DNA from: an uncultured Alphaproteobacteria bacterium
Lineage (GTDB): Bacteria > Pseudomonadota > Alphaproteobacteria > Thalassobaculales > Thalassobaculaceae
Reading direction: 5' to 3'
Length of the DNA stretch: 64,000 nt
Assembly (NCBI GenBank): GCA_937776645.1
Contig: CALMRI010000045.1
Coordinates: forward strand, 31,868-95,867
The translations under genes were made by a program, and so were the position numbers. A model generated the notes under the pieces. That model was not told where the DNA came from. It saw nothing but the letters and a program-made list of their open reading frames with translations, and ran no database searches. Within the stretch, counting starts at the first letter, position 1. Each line of letters opens with the position of its first letter. Below, in pieces: positions 56,811 to 64,000 of this stretch.

Positions 56811-56847
56811 ACCCGCGACCGCGTTTAAGCATAAGGGAGACCAACTG

Positions 56848-57714
56848 ATGGTCCGCGTAAAAGATCTATTTCGTCCCGGAGAGCTGATCGTCGCTCCTGG
56901 TGTTTTCGATGGCATCTCGGCCCGGATGGCCGACCCGTTCGGTTTCGACATGCTGTACATGACCGGCTATGGCACCGTCGCCTCGCATCTTGGAATGCCG
57001 GATGCCGGCATCGCCAGCTATACCGACATGGTGAGCCGGGTAAAGGTGATCGGCGATGTGGTGAAGACGCCCTTTATCGCCGACGCCGATACCGGCTATG
57101 GCGGGCTACTCAACGTCCAGCACACGGTGCGGGGTTATGAAGCCGCCGGCGCCGCCGGCATCCAGATCGAAGATCAGGAGTTTCCAAAGAAATGTGGCCA
57201 CACACCTGGCCGCAAGGTGATCCCGCTGGAAGACATGGTGCAGAAAATCCAGGTCGCGGTGGAAACCCGGGACAGTACGGACTTTCTGATCGTCACCCGC
57301 ACCGACGCTCGCACCAGTTATGGCCTTGACGAGGCGCTCCGGCGCGGTGAGGCCTTCGCCAAGGCTGGCGCCGATGTGTTGTTCATCGAGTCGCCGGAAT
57401 CGGTCGAGGAAATGGAAAAGATCTGCGCCAGCTTCGACACCCCGCTATTGGTCAACGTCGTCGACGGCGGCAGTACGCCGGTACTCTCCAAGCAAGCCTA
57501 TATCGATCTCGGCTACCAGATCGCGATCTATCCCGGCACCGGGTTCATGGCCGCAGCGCAGGCCCTGCATTCGGTTTACGGCTCCTTGAAAGAAACCGGC
57601 GCCACTCTCGATCTTAAGGTGCCGCTGCGCGATTTCATGACCTTTTCCCGCGAGATGGGCTTTCAAGAAGTCTGGGACTTCGACAGTGCCCATCAGCGGG
57701 GCGCGGCTGAGTAA
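56848..57714 (+). CDS. Isocitrate lyase/PEP mutase superfamily lyase
   Basis: A 288-aa TIM-barrel lyase. FIADADTGYGGLLNVQHTVRGYEAAGAAGIQIEDQEFPKKCGH carries the metal-binding DADTGYG and the catalytic KKCGH loop in which Cys acts as acid. The family includes methylisocitrate lyase, oxaloacetate decarboxylase, 2,3-dimethylmalate lyase and phosphonopyruvate hydrolase; KKCGH favours C-C lyases. AGGGAGA precedes the ATG. It is followed 44 bases later by the thioesterase gene. Confidence 0.85.
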   Translation: MVRVKDLFRPGELIVAPGVFDGISARMADPFGFDMLYMTGYGTVASHLGMPDAGIASYTDMVSRVKVIGDVVKTPFIADADTGYGGLLNVQHTVRGYEAAGAAGIQIEDQEFPKKCGHTPGRKVIPLEDMVQKIQVAVETRDSTDFLIVTRTDARTSYGLDEALRRGEAFAKAGADVLFIESPESVEEMEKICASFDTPLLVNVVDGGSTPVLSKQAYIDLGYQIAIYPGTGFMAAAQALHSVYGSLKETGATLDLKVPLRDFMTFSREMGFQEVWDFDSAHQRGAAE

Positions 57715-57758
57715 TAGCCAAGACATCCCCTCGAAAGATCTCAACCGAAGGATCATCC

Positions 57759-58568
57759 GTGACCGGATATAGCGAAACATTCCGCGGCGACGTCTCCACT
57801 TGGGAGGTTGATTCGACCGAACATTTCACCGTTGCCTACTACTATGAGAAGTTCGAGGCGGCAACCTGGCGGTTCCTGCGCCAGGCCGGCGTCGACCCGG
57901 CGGCGGCCCGGACCACCGAAGCGCTGACCCATTACAAGGCCGAGTTGCGCGGCCGTGATATCTATCGCGTTGAGACTGCGGTGATCGAGGCCGGCGAGAC
58001 TCCAACCATCGCCCACAGATTGTTCAATGCCGAAACTGGAGGCCTGTGCACGACGATGCAACAGACCCTAAGCGGCATTTCCCTGGCCGGACCGGCGGTG
58101 CAATGGGACGGTGATGCGCGTGAAGAGCGACCGGTGCCCAGCGACGATGCCGGTTGGGTTCCAGCGCTAAGTGATATCGCCCGACCGAGCGAGGTCGACT
58201 GGGCCGGCAACTTGTCGCTGGCCGGCTATATCCATCGATTTTCAACCGCCAACAGCTTCATCATGTCGGCCTTTGGGATGACATCCGAATACATGATAAA
58301 AAATCGGATCGGGCTTTCGACTTTCGAGTTCCAGTTGGTCTTCCATGGCCAGGCCAAGCCCGGGGACATGATCGATGTGGAAAGCTGTATTGCCCAACTC
58401 GGCGGCTCGTCGATGCGACTTTACCACCGGATGCGCAACGCTGAGACCGGCGCCGATATCGCCGGTCTTAGCCAGTTTGGCGTACAGCTCGATCTTGACG
58501 CTCGGCGACCGTCGCGGATCGCCGATGATCTGCGCGAGCGCGCCCAGGTGTTGCTGGCAACCGGTTGA
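57759..58568 (+). CDS. Double-hotdog thioesterase family protein
   Basis: A 269-aa protein with two hotdog-like halves. The first runs from EHFTVAYYYEKFEAATWRFL, with the HFTVAYY segment in the usual Asp/His position. The second starts near NLSLAGYIHRFSTANSFIM. GTG is the start at 57759 with GAAGGA upstream. It may hydrolyse an acyl-CoA or be a 4-hydroxybenzoyl-CoA-type thioesterase. The genes before and after (lyase and idonate dehydrogenase) make an operon for a hydroxyacid. Confidence 0.65.
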   Translation: MTGYSETFRGDVSTWEVDSTEHFTVAYYYEKFEAATWRFLRQAGVDPAAARTTEALTHYKAELRGRDIYRVETAVIEAGETPTIAHRLFNAETGGLCTTMQQTLSGISLAGPAVQWDGDAREERPVPSDDAGWVPALSDIARPSEVDWAGNLSLAGYIHRFSTANSFIMSAFGMTSEYMIKNRIGLSTFEFQLVFHGQAKPGDMIDVESCIAQLGGSSMRLYHRMRNAETGADIAGLSQFGVQLDLDARRPSRIADDLRERAQVLLATG

Positions 58569-58581
58569 TCGGAGAGACCCC

Positions 58582-59619
58582 ATGCGCGCCGCTGTTCTGA
58601 CCGCCAAGCAGTCGATCGAGACCATGAGCCGCGACGAGCCGGCACTCGGCCCAACCGGCGTGCGCGTGCGGATCCGCGCCGGCGGCATCTGCGGCTCGGA
58701 CCTGCATTACTTTCATCACTATCGGATGGGTGACTTTCCGGTGCGAGAGCCCTTCGTGCTGGGTCACGAGGCCGCCGGAGAGGTGACAGAGATCGGCGCC
58801 GACGTCACTCGGGTCAAACTTGGCGACAAGGTGACGGTCAACCCGAGCCACCCCTGCGGCACCTGTGAGTTCTGTCTGGCCGGTCGGGCGTTGCTGTGCG
58901 ACACCATGATGTTCCTCGGCAGCTCGCGGAGGTTTCCGCATATCCAGGGTATGTTCTCCGAGACCTACCGGACCGACGAGCACCAGTGTTTCGTAGTTCC
59001 CGACGATCTTTCGATTAATGCCGCCACCTTCGCCGAACCGCTCTCGGTCGCCTTACACGCCACCGGAAAAGCCGGCCCACTGCTGGGCGCCAAGGTGCTG
59101 ATCTCCGGCTCCGGTCCGATTGGCTCGCTGGTACTCCTGGCGACCAAGCTCGCCGGGGCGGCTTCGGTGACCATGACCGACGTGCTGGACGCGCCGTTGA
59201 AGGTGGTCGAGGACATTGGCGCCGATCGGGTGGTGAATGTACGGGATGGTGACGCGGGGTTGGCCGACCCGGCGCGCACCCGCGGCTCCTTCGATGTCGC
59301 CTTCGATGCCTCCGGGCATCCCGGCGCCGTGCTCAGCGCGATCAAGTATCTTTGCCCCGGTGGCGTCTTTGTGCAGATCGGTACCTTCGCCAATCCAATG
59401 GTCTCGATTCCCACCGACCAGATCATGGTTAAAGAACTGGTGCTCAAAAGTTCGTTCCGCTTCGACAAGGAATTCGCCTGGGCGGTGCGCTATCTCTCCG
59501 AGCAGCGCATCAATGTGGCACCGCTGCTCTCGCACAGGTTTCCAATGGACGAGGCGAACGAGGCCTTTCGCATAGCCAGCGATCGCAGCCAATCGATGAA
59601 AGTACATCTGACATTTTAG
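58582..59619 (+). CDS. idnD: Zinc-dependent alcohol dehydrogenase, L-idonate 5-dehydrogenase-like
   Basis: A 345-aa MDR-family enzyme. The catalytic zinc Cys is in GGICGSDLHYFHH, GHEAAGEVTEIG follows, and the structural zinc cysteines lie in PCGTCEFCLAGRALLCD. The cofactor loop is SGSGPIGSL. GSSRRFPHIQGMFSE is typical of L-idonate 5-dehydrogenases. It starts 14 bases after the thioesterase (GGAGAG ribosome site), so the three genes form an operon. It would oxidise a sugar acid or polyol. Confidence 0.83.
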   Translation: MRAAVLTAKQSIETMSRDEPALGPTGVRVRIRAGGICGSDLHYFHHYRMGDFPVREPFVLGHEAAGEVTEIGADVTRVKLGDKVTVNPSHPCGTCEFCLAGRALLCDTMMFLGSSRRFPHIQGMFSETYRTDEHQCFVVPDDLSINAATFAEPLSVALHATGKAGPLLGAKVLISGSGPIGSLVLLATKLAGAASVTMTDVLDAPLKVVEDIGADRVVNVRDGDAGLADPARTRGSFDVAFDASGHPGAVLSAIKYLCPGGVFVQIGTFANPMVSIPTDQIMVKELVLKSSFRFDKEFAWAVRYLSEQRINVAPLLSHRFPMDEANEAFRIASDRSQSMKVHLTF

Positions 59620-59629
59620 GTTGGCGTGA

Positions 59630-60649
59630 TCAGTACGCCCGCTCGACGCAGAAATCGACGACCTCGGTCAGCGCGTGCTTCGGCTCGCCATCGGGGAAAA
59701 GCCCAAGGGCGTCGCGGGCAATGGCCGCGTAATGCCGGGCCCTAGCGATGGTGTCGTCGAGCGCGCCGTGCTGGCGGATCAAGCCTTGCGCCCGTTCCAT
59801 GTCGCTATCGTGCTGATCGAGGTCCTCCAGGGTTCGGCGCCAGAAGGTGCGCTCCTCCTCGGTGCCGCGGCGAAACGCCAGGATTACCGGCAGGGTGATT
59901 TTGCCCTCACGAAAATCATCGCCAACGGTCTTGCCAAGCTCGGCTTGGCGCGCCGAATAATCCAGCGCGTCATCGATTAATTGAAAGGCGATGCCGAGAT
60001 TGGTGCCATAGGCATCGAGCGCGTCTTCCTCGGCCTTGGGTCGGCTGGCGACAATCGCACCGATCCGCGTCGCCGCCGCGAACAACGCCGCTGTTTTCGC
60101 CTGGATGACCTCCAGATACGCGGTCTCGCCGGTTGCGGTGTCATTCGTGGTGATCAATTGCAGCACCTCGCCCTCGGCGATAACCGCCGATGCGCGAGAG
60201 AGAATCTTCAGAACCTGCAGCGAGCCGTCACCGACCATTAATTCAAAAGACCGGCTGAACAGAAAATCACCGACCAACACGCTTGCTTGATTGCCCCAGA
60301 CCGCATTCGCCGATTCCTGGCCTCGGCGTAGATCGCTCTCATCAACCACATCGTCATGGAGCAAGGTCGCGGTATGGATGAACTCCACGCAGGCCGCAAG
60401 CCGGACATGTCGGTCACCGCCATAGCCACAGAGCGCGGCGGTGCCCAAGGTCAACATCGGACGCAACCGTTTGCCGCCCGCGGCGATCAGGTGACCGGCA
60501 AGCTGAGGGATTAGGTCAACCGGGCTCTGCATATGCTCAAGGATCGTCGCGTTCACCCGATCAAGATCGGCACGTACCAACCGCAGCAGCGGCTCCAGAG
60601 ACGCTTTTGGCTCGGCGCCGTTCTTCTTGAAATCAACTATCGTGGTCAA
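59630..60649 (-). CDS. Polyprenyl diphosphate synthase (octa-/decaprenyl type)
   Basis: A 339-aa isoprenyl synthase. The two Asp-rich motifs are LLHDDVVDESDLRRG and LIDDALDY, and GGKRLRPMLTL binds diphosphate. It builds the side chain of ubiquinone. I use a TTG start at 60649 with GGAG just upstream; there is no ATG before residue 40 and the longer TTG at 60715 adds an unlikely tail. It is convergent with idnD, with 10 bases between stops, and divergent from the DUF2007 gene. Confidence 0.88.
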   Translation of the reverse strand: MTTIVDFKKNGAEPKASLEPLLRLVRADLDRVNATILEHMQSPVDLIPQLAGHLIAAGGKRLRPMLTLGTAALCGYGGDRHVRLAACVEFIHTATLLHDDVVDESDLRRGQESANAVWGNQASVLVGDFLFSRSFELMVGDGSLQVLKILSRASAVIAEGEVLQLITTNDTATGETAYLEVIQAKTAALFAAATRIGAIVASRPKAEEDALDAYGTNLGIAFQLIDDALDYSARQAELGKTVGDDFREGKITLPVILAFRRGTEEERTFWRRTLEDLDQHDSDMERAQGLIRQHGALDDTIARARHYAAIARDALGLFPDGEPKHALTEVVDFCVERAY

Positions 60650-60777
60650 GTCTCTGCTCCGATCAGCTTGACGGTTCCCCAACTGGGAGAATAGGACTGG
60701 TTTACCGTCGGTCAACCCCGACAGAAAATGCGTCCGCCTTGCTATACCCGAATCACGTCGAAATGTCGGATGAGATC

Positions 60778-60996
60778 ATGAAGGAATTGTTGCGCTCCAC
60801 GGACTTGGTGCACCTGTCGTTCCTGATAGCGCTGCTACGCGACGGCGGCATCGAGGCGATCACTCTGGATAATCACATGAGCGTTTTGGAAGGCAGCGGG
60901 AACGCCATTCCCCGTCGCCTGGTGGTCAGCGTTGAAGATTATGACGCGGCCCAAAGGATTTTAGAGGATGCCGGCGAACACCTCACCGCCCCCTGA
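60778..60996 (+). CDS. DUF2007 domain protein
   Basis: A 72-aa protein with the usual start KELLRSTDLVHLSFLIALLR and the end VSVEDYDAAQRILEDAG. The domain has a ferredoxin-like fold and no known activity. The next gene, a methyltransferase, overlaps its end by 29 bases, so the two are co-expressed. An ATG at 60763 is an alternative start. Confidence 0.8.
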   Translation: MKELLRSTDLVHLSFLIALLRDGGIEAITLDNHMSVLEGSGNAIPRRLVVSVEDYDAAQRILEDAGEHLTAP

Positions 60997-61774
60997 ACCG
61001 GGGCTAACCCGCGATACCCTGCTCGACGGGCAGGTCGTGCTTTGGCAGCCAGCCCAGGGTTATCGCGCGGCGATCGACCCGGTATTGCTGGCCGCCGCCG
61101 TCGAAGCCTGGGCCGGCGCCAAAGTGCTGGACCTTGGGTGCGGCGTCGGAACCATCGGGCTGTGCCTGTTGGCGCGGTGCCCAAAGATCTCGGTTACCGG
61201 ACTGGAGATAGAAGCTGCTCTGGTCGCGTTGGCTGAGCGCAATGCGGTGGAGAACCGCGTCTCTGAAAATTTCCAGACCTATCAAGGATCAGTAGCCCCA
61301 CTGGCCCAGGGCTCACTTGGTGGCGGCTCGCGGGCAAGCGACGGGATCGAGGCCGGTGACTTTGACATCGTGGTCAGCAATCCACCCTATCTGGAAGCCG
61401 GTCGAGTCAGTCTTTCGCCGGACCTGGGCAAGCGAACCGCCGATGTCGAGAGCACCGCCGATCTGGAGACCTGGATCGGGGTGGCATCGCGCGCGCTCAA
61501 ACCCAAGGGCGCCCTGGCGCTGATTCACCGGGCCGATCGGCTCGATCATATTCTGGCACTGCTGCGGGGCCGCTTCGGCGGCATCACCATTCACCCGCTC
61601 TGGCCCAAACAAGGCGTGCCGGCCAAGCGGGTCATCATCCGAGCCCGCAAAGGCACAGCCTCGCCGACCCGACTGGAGCCAGGCACGGTGCTGCACCAAA
61701 CAGATGGCCAGTATACCGACGCCGCGCGGATGGTGTTGAGCGGTGGCGCGCTAAAGGTCAGTAAAATTAATTAA
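60968..61774 (+). CDS. tRNA1(Val) A37 N6-methyltransferase (TrmN6)-like
   Basis: A 268-aa SAM methyltransferase. The cofactor site is KVLDLGCGVGTIGLCL and the catalytic tetrad is VVSNPPYLEAGR (NPPY). The opening GQVVLWQPAQGYRAAIDPVLLAA, containing QP..GYR...D, is characteristic of TrmN6/YfiC. It methylates an adenine in tRNA or a related RNA. The overlap with DUF2007 is common in this group of bacteria. I am sure of the superfamily, less so of the exact substrate. Confidence 0.83.
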   Translation: MPANTSPPPEPGLTRDTLLDGQVVLWQPAQGYRAAIDPVLLAAAVEAWAGAKVLDLGCGVGTIGLCLLARCPKISVTGLEIEAALVALAERNAVENRVSENFQTYQGSVAPLAQGSLGGGSRASDGIEAGDFDIVVSNPPYLEAGRVSLSPDLGKRTADVESTADLETWIGVASRALKPKGALALIHRADRLDHILALLRGRFGGITIHPLWPKQGVPAKRVIIRARKGTASPTRLEPGTVLHQTDGQYTDAARMVLSGGALKVSKIN

Positions 61775-61836
61775 TAAATATGTTTTTTTAATAAATGCGA
61801 GTGACAAACTCCTTTGAAACTCGAGGACGTCTTGTC

Positions 61837-62556
61837 ATGACGGTGTTGGAAATGGGCAAGCGGGAAAACTAATCGGAAGGGGCCTCGCCGCCGCTTTAGA
61901 TAGAAGCCACTCCCGTTGCCGAGCTTGAACCCGACGGCCAACGTATCGGCCGGGCCAACAGCAAGAGAATCCTGCTGATTGGAACCGAGACCAGGCTCGA
62001 TGCCAGCAATAACCGTTGCCCGCATGAGGGCTATCCGCTGATCGAAGGGTTGATCTCGAACTAGGCCAAGGACTGCGTGCTGACTAGCAACTAATATAAT
62101 TGAAGATTAGATCTGGTATCCGGCGATCCGGTTAACCTTTTCAATACCTTGGTCCGGGCGGCAGCCTGGGAGCTTCTGCATTTCGACCTTCCGGTGATGA
62201 CCGCCGCTGACCGGCCAGTACAAGACAACGTGAACTGGCTCAACTTCGCCCACGCGCTGACCTTTGCCAACACCGGACGCAATCAGGCAGAACACCACCC
62301 CGAAAACTGGCCGGTAGTGCTGCTACAAATCGCCTGTTTCACTGGCCAAAACACCAAATATACCGACGCAAAACAAGATGTTTCAGTCTGGAAAGTTGAC
62401 CAGTACGCCGGGGGCGCCGGTCATGTGGTGGCTGCCCTCGGCCATGAAACCGGCGGCGTTCTCATGCTTGGCGAGCAAAAGCGGATGCCGGCCTGGAACA
62501 AACGGCGGCCGATGATATCCGCGGTTCGGAAGCCCGTCGCCACCTTGGGGCCATGA
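61837..62556 (+). pseudogene. Rieske-domain protein with C-terminal questin-oxidase-like region, five in-frame stops
   Basis: One frame with no indels runs from the ATG at 61837 to 62556 but contains stops at 61870, 61897, 62062, 62092 and 62101. Between them is NNRCPHEGYPLIEG, the first Rieske ligand pair. The second pair reads T-S-N-stop-Y-N-stop where C-x-W-H-N-W is expected, so a Cys, a His and two Trp codons are lost. The C-terminal part (NVNWLNFAHALTFANTGRN, LLQIACFTGQNTKYTD) resembles questin-oxidase-like helical proteins. The changes look like point transitions. The gene is dead. Confidence 0.7.
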
Positions 62557-62564
62557 TCCGGCGC

Positions 62565-63806
62565 CTATTCCGCCGCCTCGAGCCGAGCGTCCCGCTCGGC
62601 CTGCTCCGCCAGCTGGGCGAAGCCATCACGGGTTTGCGGCAATTTTTGCTCGAGGATCCGCGAGGCGACGACGGTGCGCAGGATTTGCGCCGTGCCGCCG
62701 CCGATGGTGAACATCCGGGCGTCGCGGGCCAGCCGCTCCATCGGATAGTTGCGCGAATAGCCGCGTGCGCCAAAAACCTGCAACGCGTCGGTGGTGACCT
62801 TAAGCGCCATTTCCGAGGTAAATATCTTACCCTGAGCGGCCAGGGTCGCATCGGGGAACGGGCTGCCATTGTGACCGGCGCTCAACGCCGCCTTGTGCAA
62901 CAGCGCCCGCGCCGCCTCAAGCTGTACCGACATATCGGCCAACATCCATTGCAGGCCCTGGAACTCGGCGATCGGGCGGCCAAACTGTTCGCGCTCCTTG
63001 GCAAAAGCCAGGGCATTGCGATAGGCGCCGGCGGCCAGGCCAAGCGCCACCGTTCCGGCCCCGACCCGTTGCGAGTTATAGGCATTCATCAGGTCGGCGA
63101 ACCCGCGTTTAAAACCGGATGGCGGCATCAGCACCATATCCGCCGGGATCTCCAGATCCTCAAAGATTACCTCGGTCTCGGGAATACCGCGCAGCCCCAT
63201 GGTCGGCTCGCGGGCGCCTATGTGCAGCCCCTTGGCCTCGCCGCGGATCGCCAGGAAGCCACCGATCCCAAGCTCGCTACCATCCTCGTCGAACACCCGG
63301 GCAAAAATCAGATGCAGGCGCGAGACCCCGCCGCCGGTGATCCAGTGCTTCTTGCCATTAACAATATATCCATCGCCGCGTTTGTCGGCGCGGGTGGTCA
63401 TCAGGCTGGCGGCGCTGCCGGCATCCGGCTCGGTGATGCAGATCGCCGGCTTGTCGCCGGCCAGCACCAGATCCGCCGCCAACCGCTGCTGTGATTTGGT
63501 GCCATAGTGGATGATGGCCGAGATCGCGCCCATGTTTCCCTCGACCACGATTCGGCCCGTGGGTCCGCAATAGGAAGCCATCTCCTCGACCACCAGATTG
63601 GCCTCCAGAAAGCTTCGCCCCGCCCCGCCCAGTTCCTTGGGAACCGTCATACCCATGAAGCCTGCATCGGTAAGCGCCTTCACATTATCCCAGGGATATT
63701 CCTCGGTCCGGTCAACCTCAGCGGCGTTGTCAGCTACCAGTGTTGAGGCCAACTCGCGGGCGCGAGCGCGCAGGCCAAGCTGATCGGTGGTAAGGTCGAA
63801 GGACAT
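62565..63806 (-). CDS. Acyl-CoA dehydrogenase
   Basis: A 413-aa flavoprotein. FAD and substrate segments are CITEPDAGSAASLMTTRADKRGD, KHWITGGGVS and EREQFGRPIAEFQGLQWMLADM; the end has RDARMFTIGGGTAQILRTVVAS, which includes the catalytic-loop region. The ATG at 63806 has AGGA upstream; the longer frame to 63953 overlaps the divergent regulator. It introduces a 2,3-double bond into an acyl-CoA and passes electrons to ETF. The chain specificity is not clear. LysR is divergent and probably controls it. Confidence 0.9.
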   Translation of the reverse strand: MSFDLTTDQLGLRARARELASTLVADNAAEVDRTEEYPWDNVKALTDAGFMGMTVPKELGGAGRSFLEANLVVEEMASYCGPTGRIVVEGNMGAISAIIHYGTKSQQRLAADLVLAGDKPAICITEPDAGSAASLMTTRADKRGDGYIVNGKKHWITGGGVSRLHLIFARVFDEDGSELGIGGFLAIRGEAKGLHIGAREPTMGLRGIPETEVIFEDLEIPADMVLMPPSGFKRGFADLMNAYNSQRVGAGTVALGLAAGAYRNALAFAKEREQFGRPIAEFQGLQWMLADMSVQLEAARALLHKAALSAGHNGSPFPDATLAAQGKIFTSEMALKVTTDALQVFGARGYSRNYPMERLARDARMFTIGGGTAQILRTVVASRILEQKLPQTRDGFAQLAEQAERDARLEAAE

Positions 63807-63928
63807 CGGCGAAATCCTGATTTGTGGAAACATCACGGAACCGTGGATATCTTGAGCGCCCCATTTACGTAAGGCAATCCAATAACATTGATATTTATCT
63901 TCAATTTTCTTTACGGTACTGTGCGCCC
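63807..63928. promoter_or_regulatory. Divergent promoter/operator region, acyl-CoA dehydrogenase and LysR gene
   Basis: The 122 bases between the divergent starts are AT-richer than the genes. TTACGTAA at 63865-63872 is a perfect 8-base palindrome, and ATT/AAT-rich flanks occur at 63880-63905. LysR-type regulators usually bind such divergent regions at T-N11-A sites. No exact T-N11-A dyad can be fixed by eye. Confidence 0.35.
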
Positions 63929-64000
63929 ATGTCCCTTCGCCAACTGGAAACACTGGTCGCTATCGCCGATGCCGGTAGCTTTCATGCCGCTGCCGACCGG
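63929..64000 (+). CDS. LysR-family transcriptional regulator, N-terminus only
   Basis: The first 24 codons (SLRQLETLVAIADAGSFHAA) are the start of the LysR winged-helix DNA-binding domain. The gene runs off the right edge. It is divergent from the acyl-CoA dehydrogenase and probably regulates it, as is common for LysR genes. Confidence 0.85.
   Translation, partial: MSLRQLETLVAIADAGSFHAAADR

Noticed and set aside
62062..62103. Stop-codon recoding (selenocysteine or pyrrolysine) in the Rieske pseudogene.
   Set aside because: All three stop codons are used, and the cluster Cys and His codons are also changed, so recoding would not restore function.
1..64000. CRISPR arrays, tRNA and rRNA genes, integrases, phage genes.
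   Set aside because: None was found on reading both strands; no regular spaced repeats or cloverleaf-like segments were recognised.

Overview
This window looks like chromosome from an alphaproteobacterium, most likely of Rhodospirillales type. The DNA is GC-rich. It carries an FzlA-type glutathione S-transferase-fold protein (an alphaproteobacterial cell-division factor) and a full polyhydroxyalkanoate locus (phaA, phaB, short phaC with a small partner, phaR). Housekeeping genes such as purB, mtnA, dusA, yciB and a polyprenyl synthase are scattered among many catabolic genes. No rRNA, tRNA, CRISPR array, phage or plasmid module was seen. All taxonomy here is inference from gene families.

Layout. 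1-3.6 kb: a leftward operon of an EmrB/QacA-type exporter, an unusual Rieske protein, an unknown helical protein and an amidohydrolase cut by the window edge. 3.8-9.1 kb: an MFS transporter, an altronate/galactarate dehydratase-family enzyme, a wrecked sulfotransferase-family gene, and both subunits of a Rieske aromatic-ring dioxygenase, each carrying a frameshift. 9.1-11.5 kb: a LonB-type protease with a frameshift. 11.5-16.2 kb: two SDRs, a VOC protein, a TauD-type dioxygenase and an amidase. 16.3-16.8 kb: fragments of a PAS-like gene and an IS30 transposase. 17-23.3 kb: a leftward set with a YkgJ-type protein, class II aldolase, alpha/beta hydrolase, SCP2-like protein, a destroyed SDR, an enolase-superfamily dehydratase and a DehI-like protein. 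23.4-30.9 kb: VOC, DUF3750, PhyH-like, MFS, CmcJ-like oxidoreductase, class III aminotransferase and mtnA.

31-39.3 kb: purB, then the PHA locus. phaA and phaB (thiolase, reductase) lie downstream of a short PhaC-type synthase, its 159-aa partner and an FMN 2-hydroxyacid oxidase, with phaR divergent. TGC-N3-GCA dyads occur in both PHA intergenic regions. 39.4-48.8 kb: DUF2333, TVP38-type membrane protein, PPOX flavoprotein, then a tight operon resembling sulfopyruvate decarboxylase (two subunits) plus a sulfolactate/malate-type dehydrogenase, followed by a Gfo/Idh/MocA oxidoreductase, a dimeric-barrel protein, a Sel1-repeat protein and a PrpF isomerase. 49-55.7 kb: KDPG aldolase, PfkB kinase, TauE/SafE exporter, FzlA, MFS, a small AT-rich membrane protein, yciB and dusA. 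55.8-64 kb: an amidohydrolase pseudogene, a PEP-mutase-family lyase, double-hotdog thioesterase, L-idonate-type dehydrogenase, polyprenyl synthase, DUF2007, a TrmN6-like methyltransferase, a Rieske pseudogene with five in-frame stops, an acyl-CoA dehydrogenase and a divergent LysR regulator cut by the right edge.

Two themes stand out. One is catabolism of sugar acids, sulfonates or aromatics, spread over many small operons each with its own transporter. The other is decay: at least ten genes are frameshifted, internally deleted or interrupted by stops. Some single-base frameshifts (dioxygenase, Lon, PhaC, FMN oxidase) could be sequencing errors, but the deletions and multi-stop genes cannot be explained that way.
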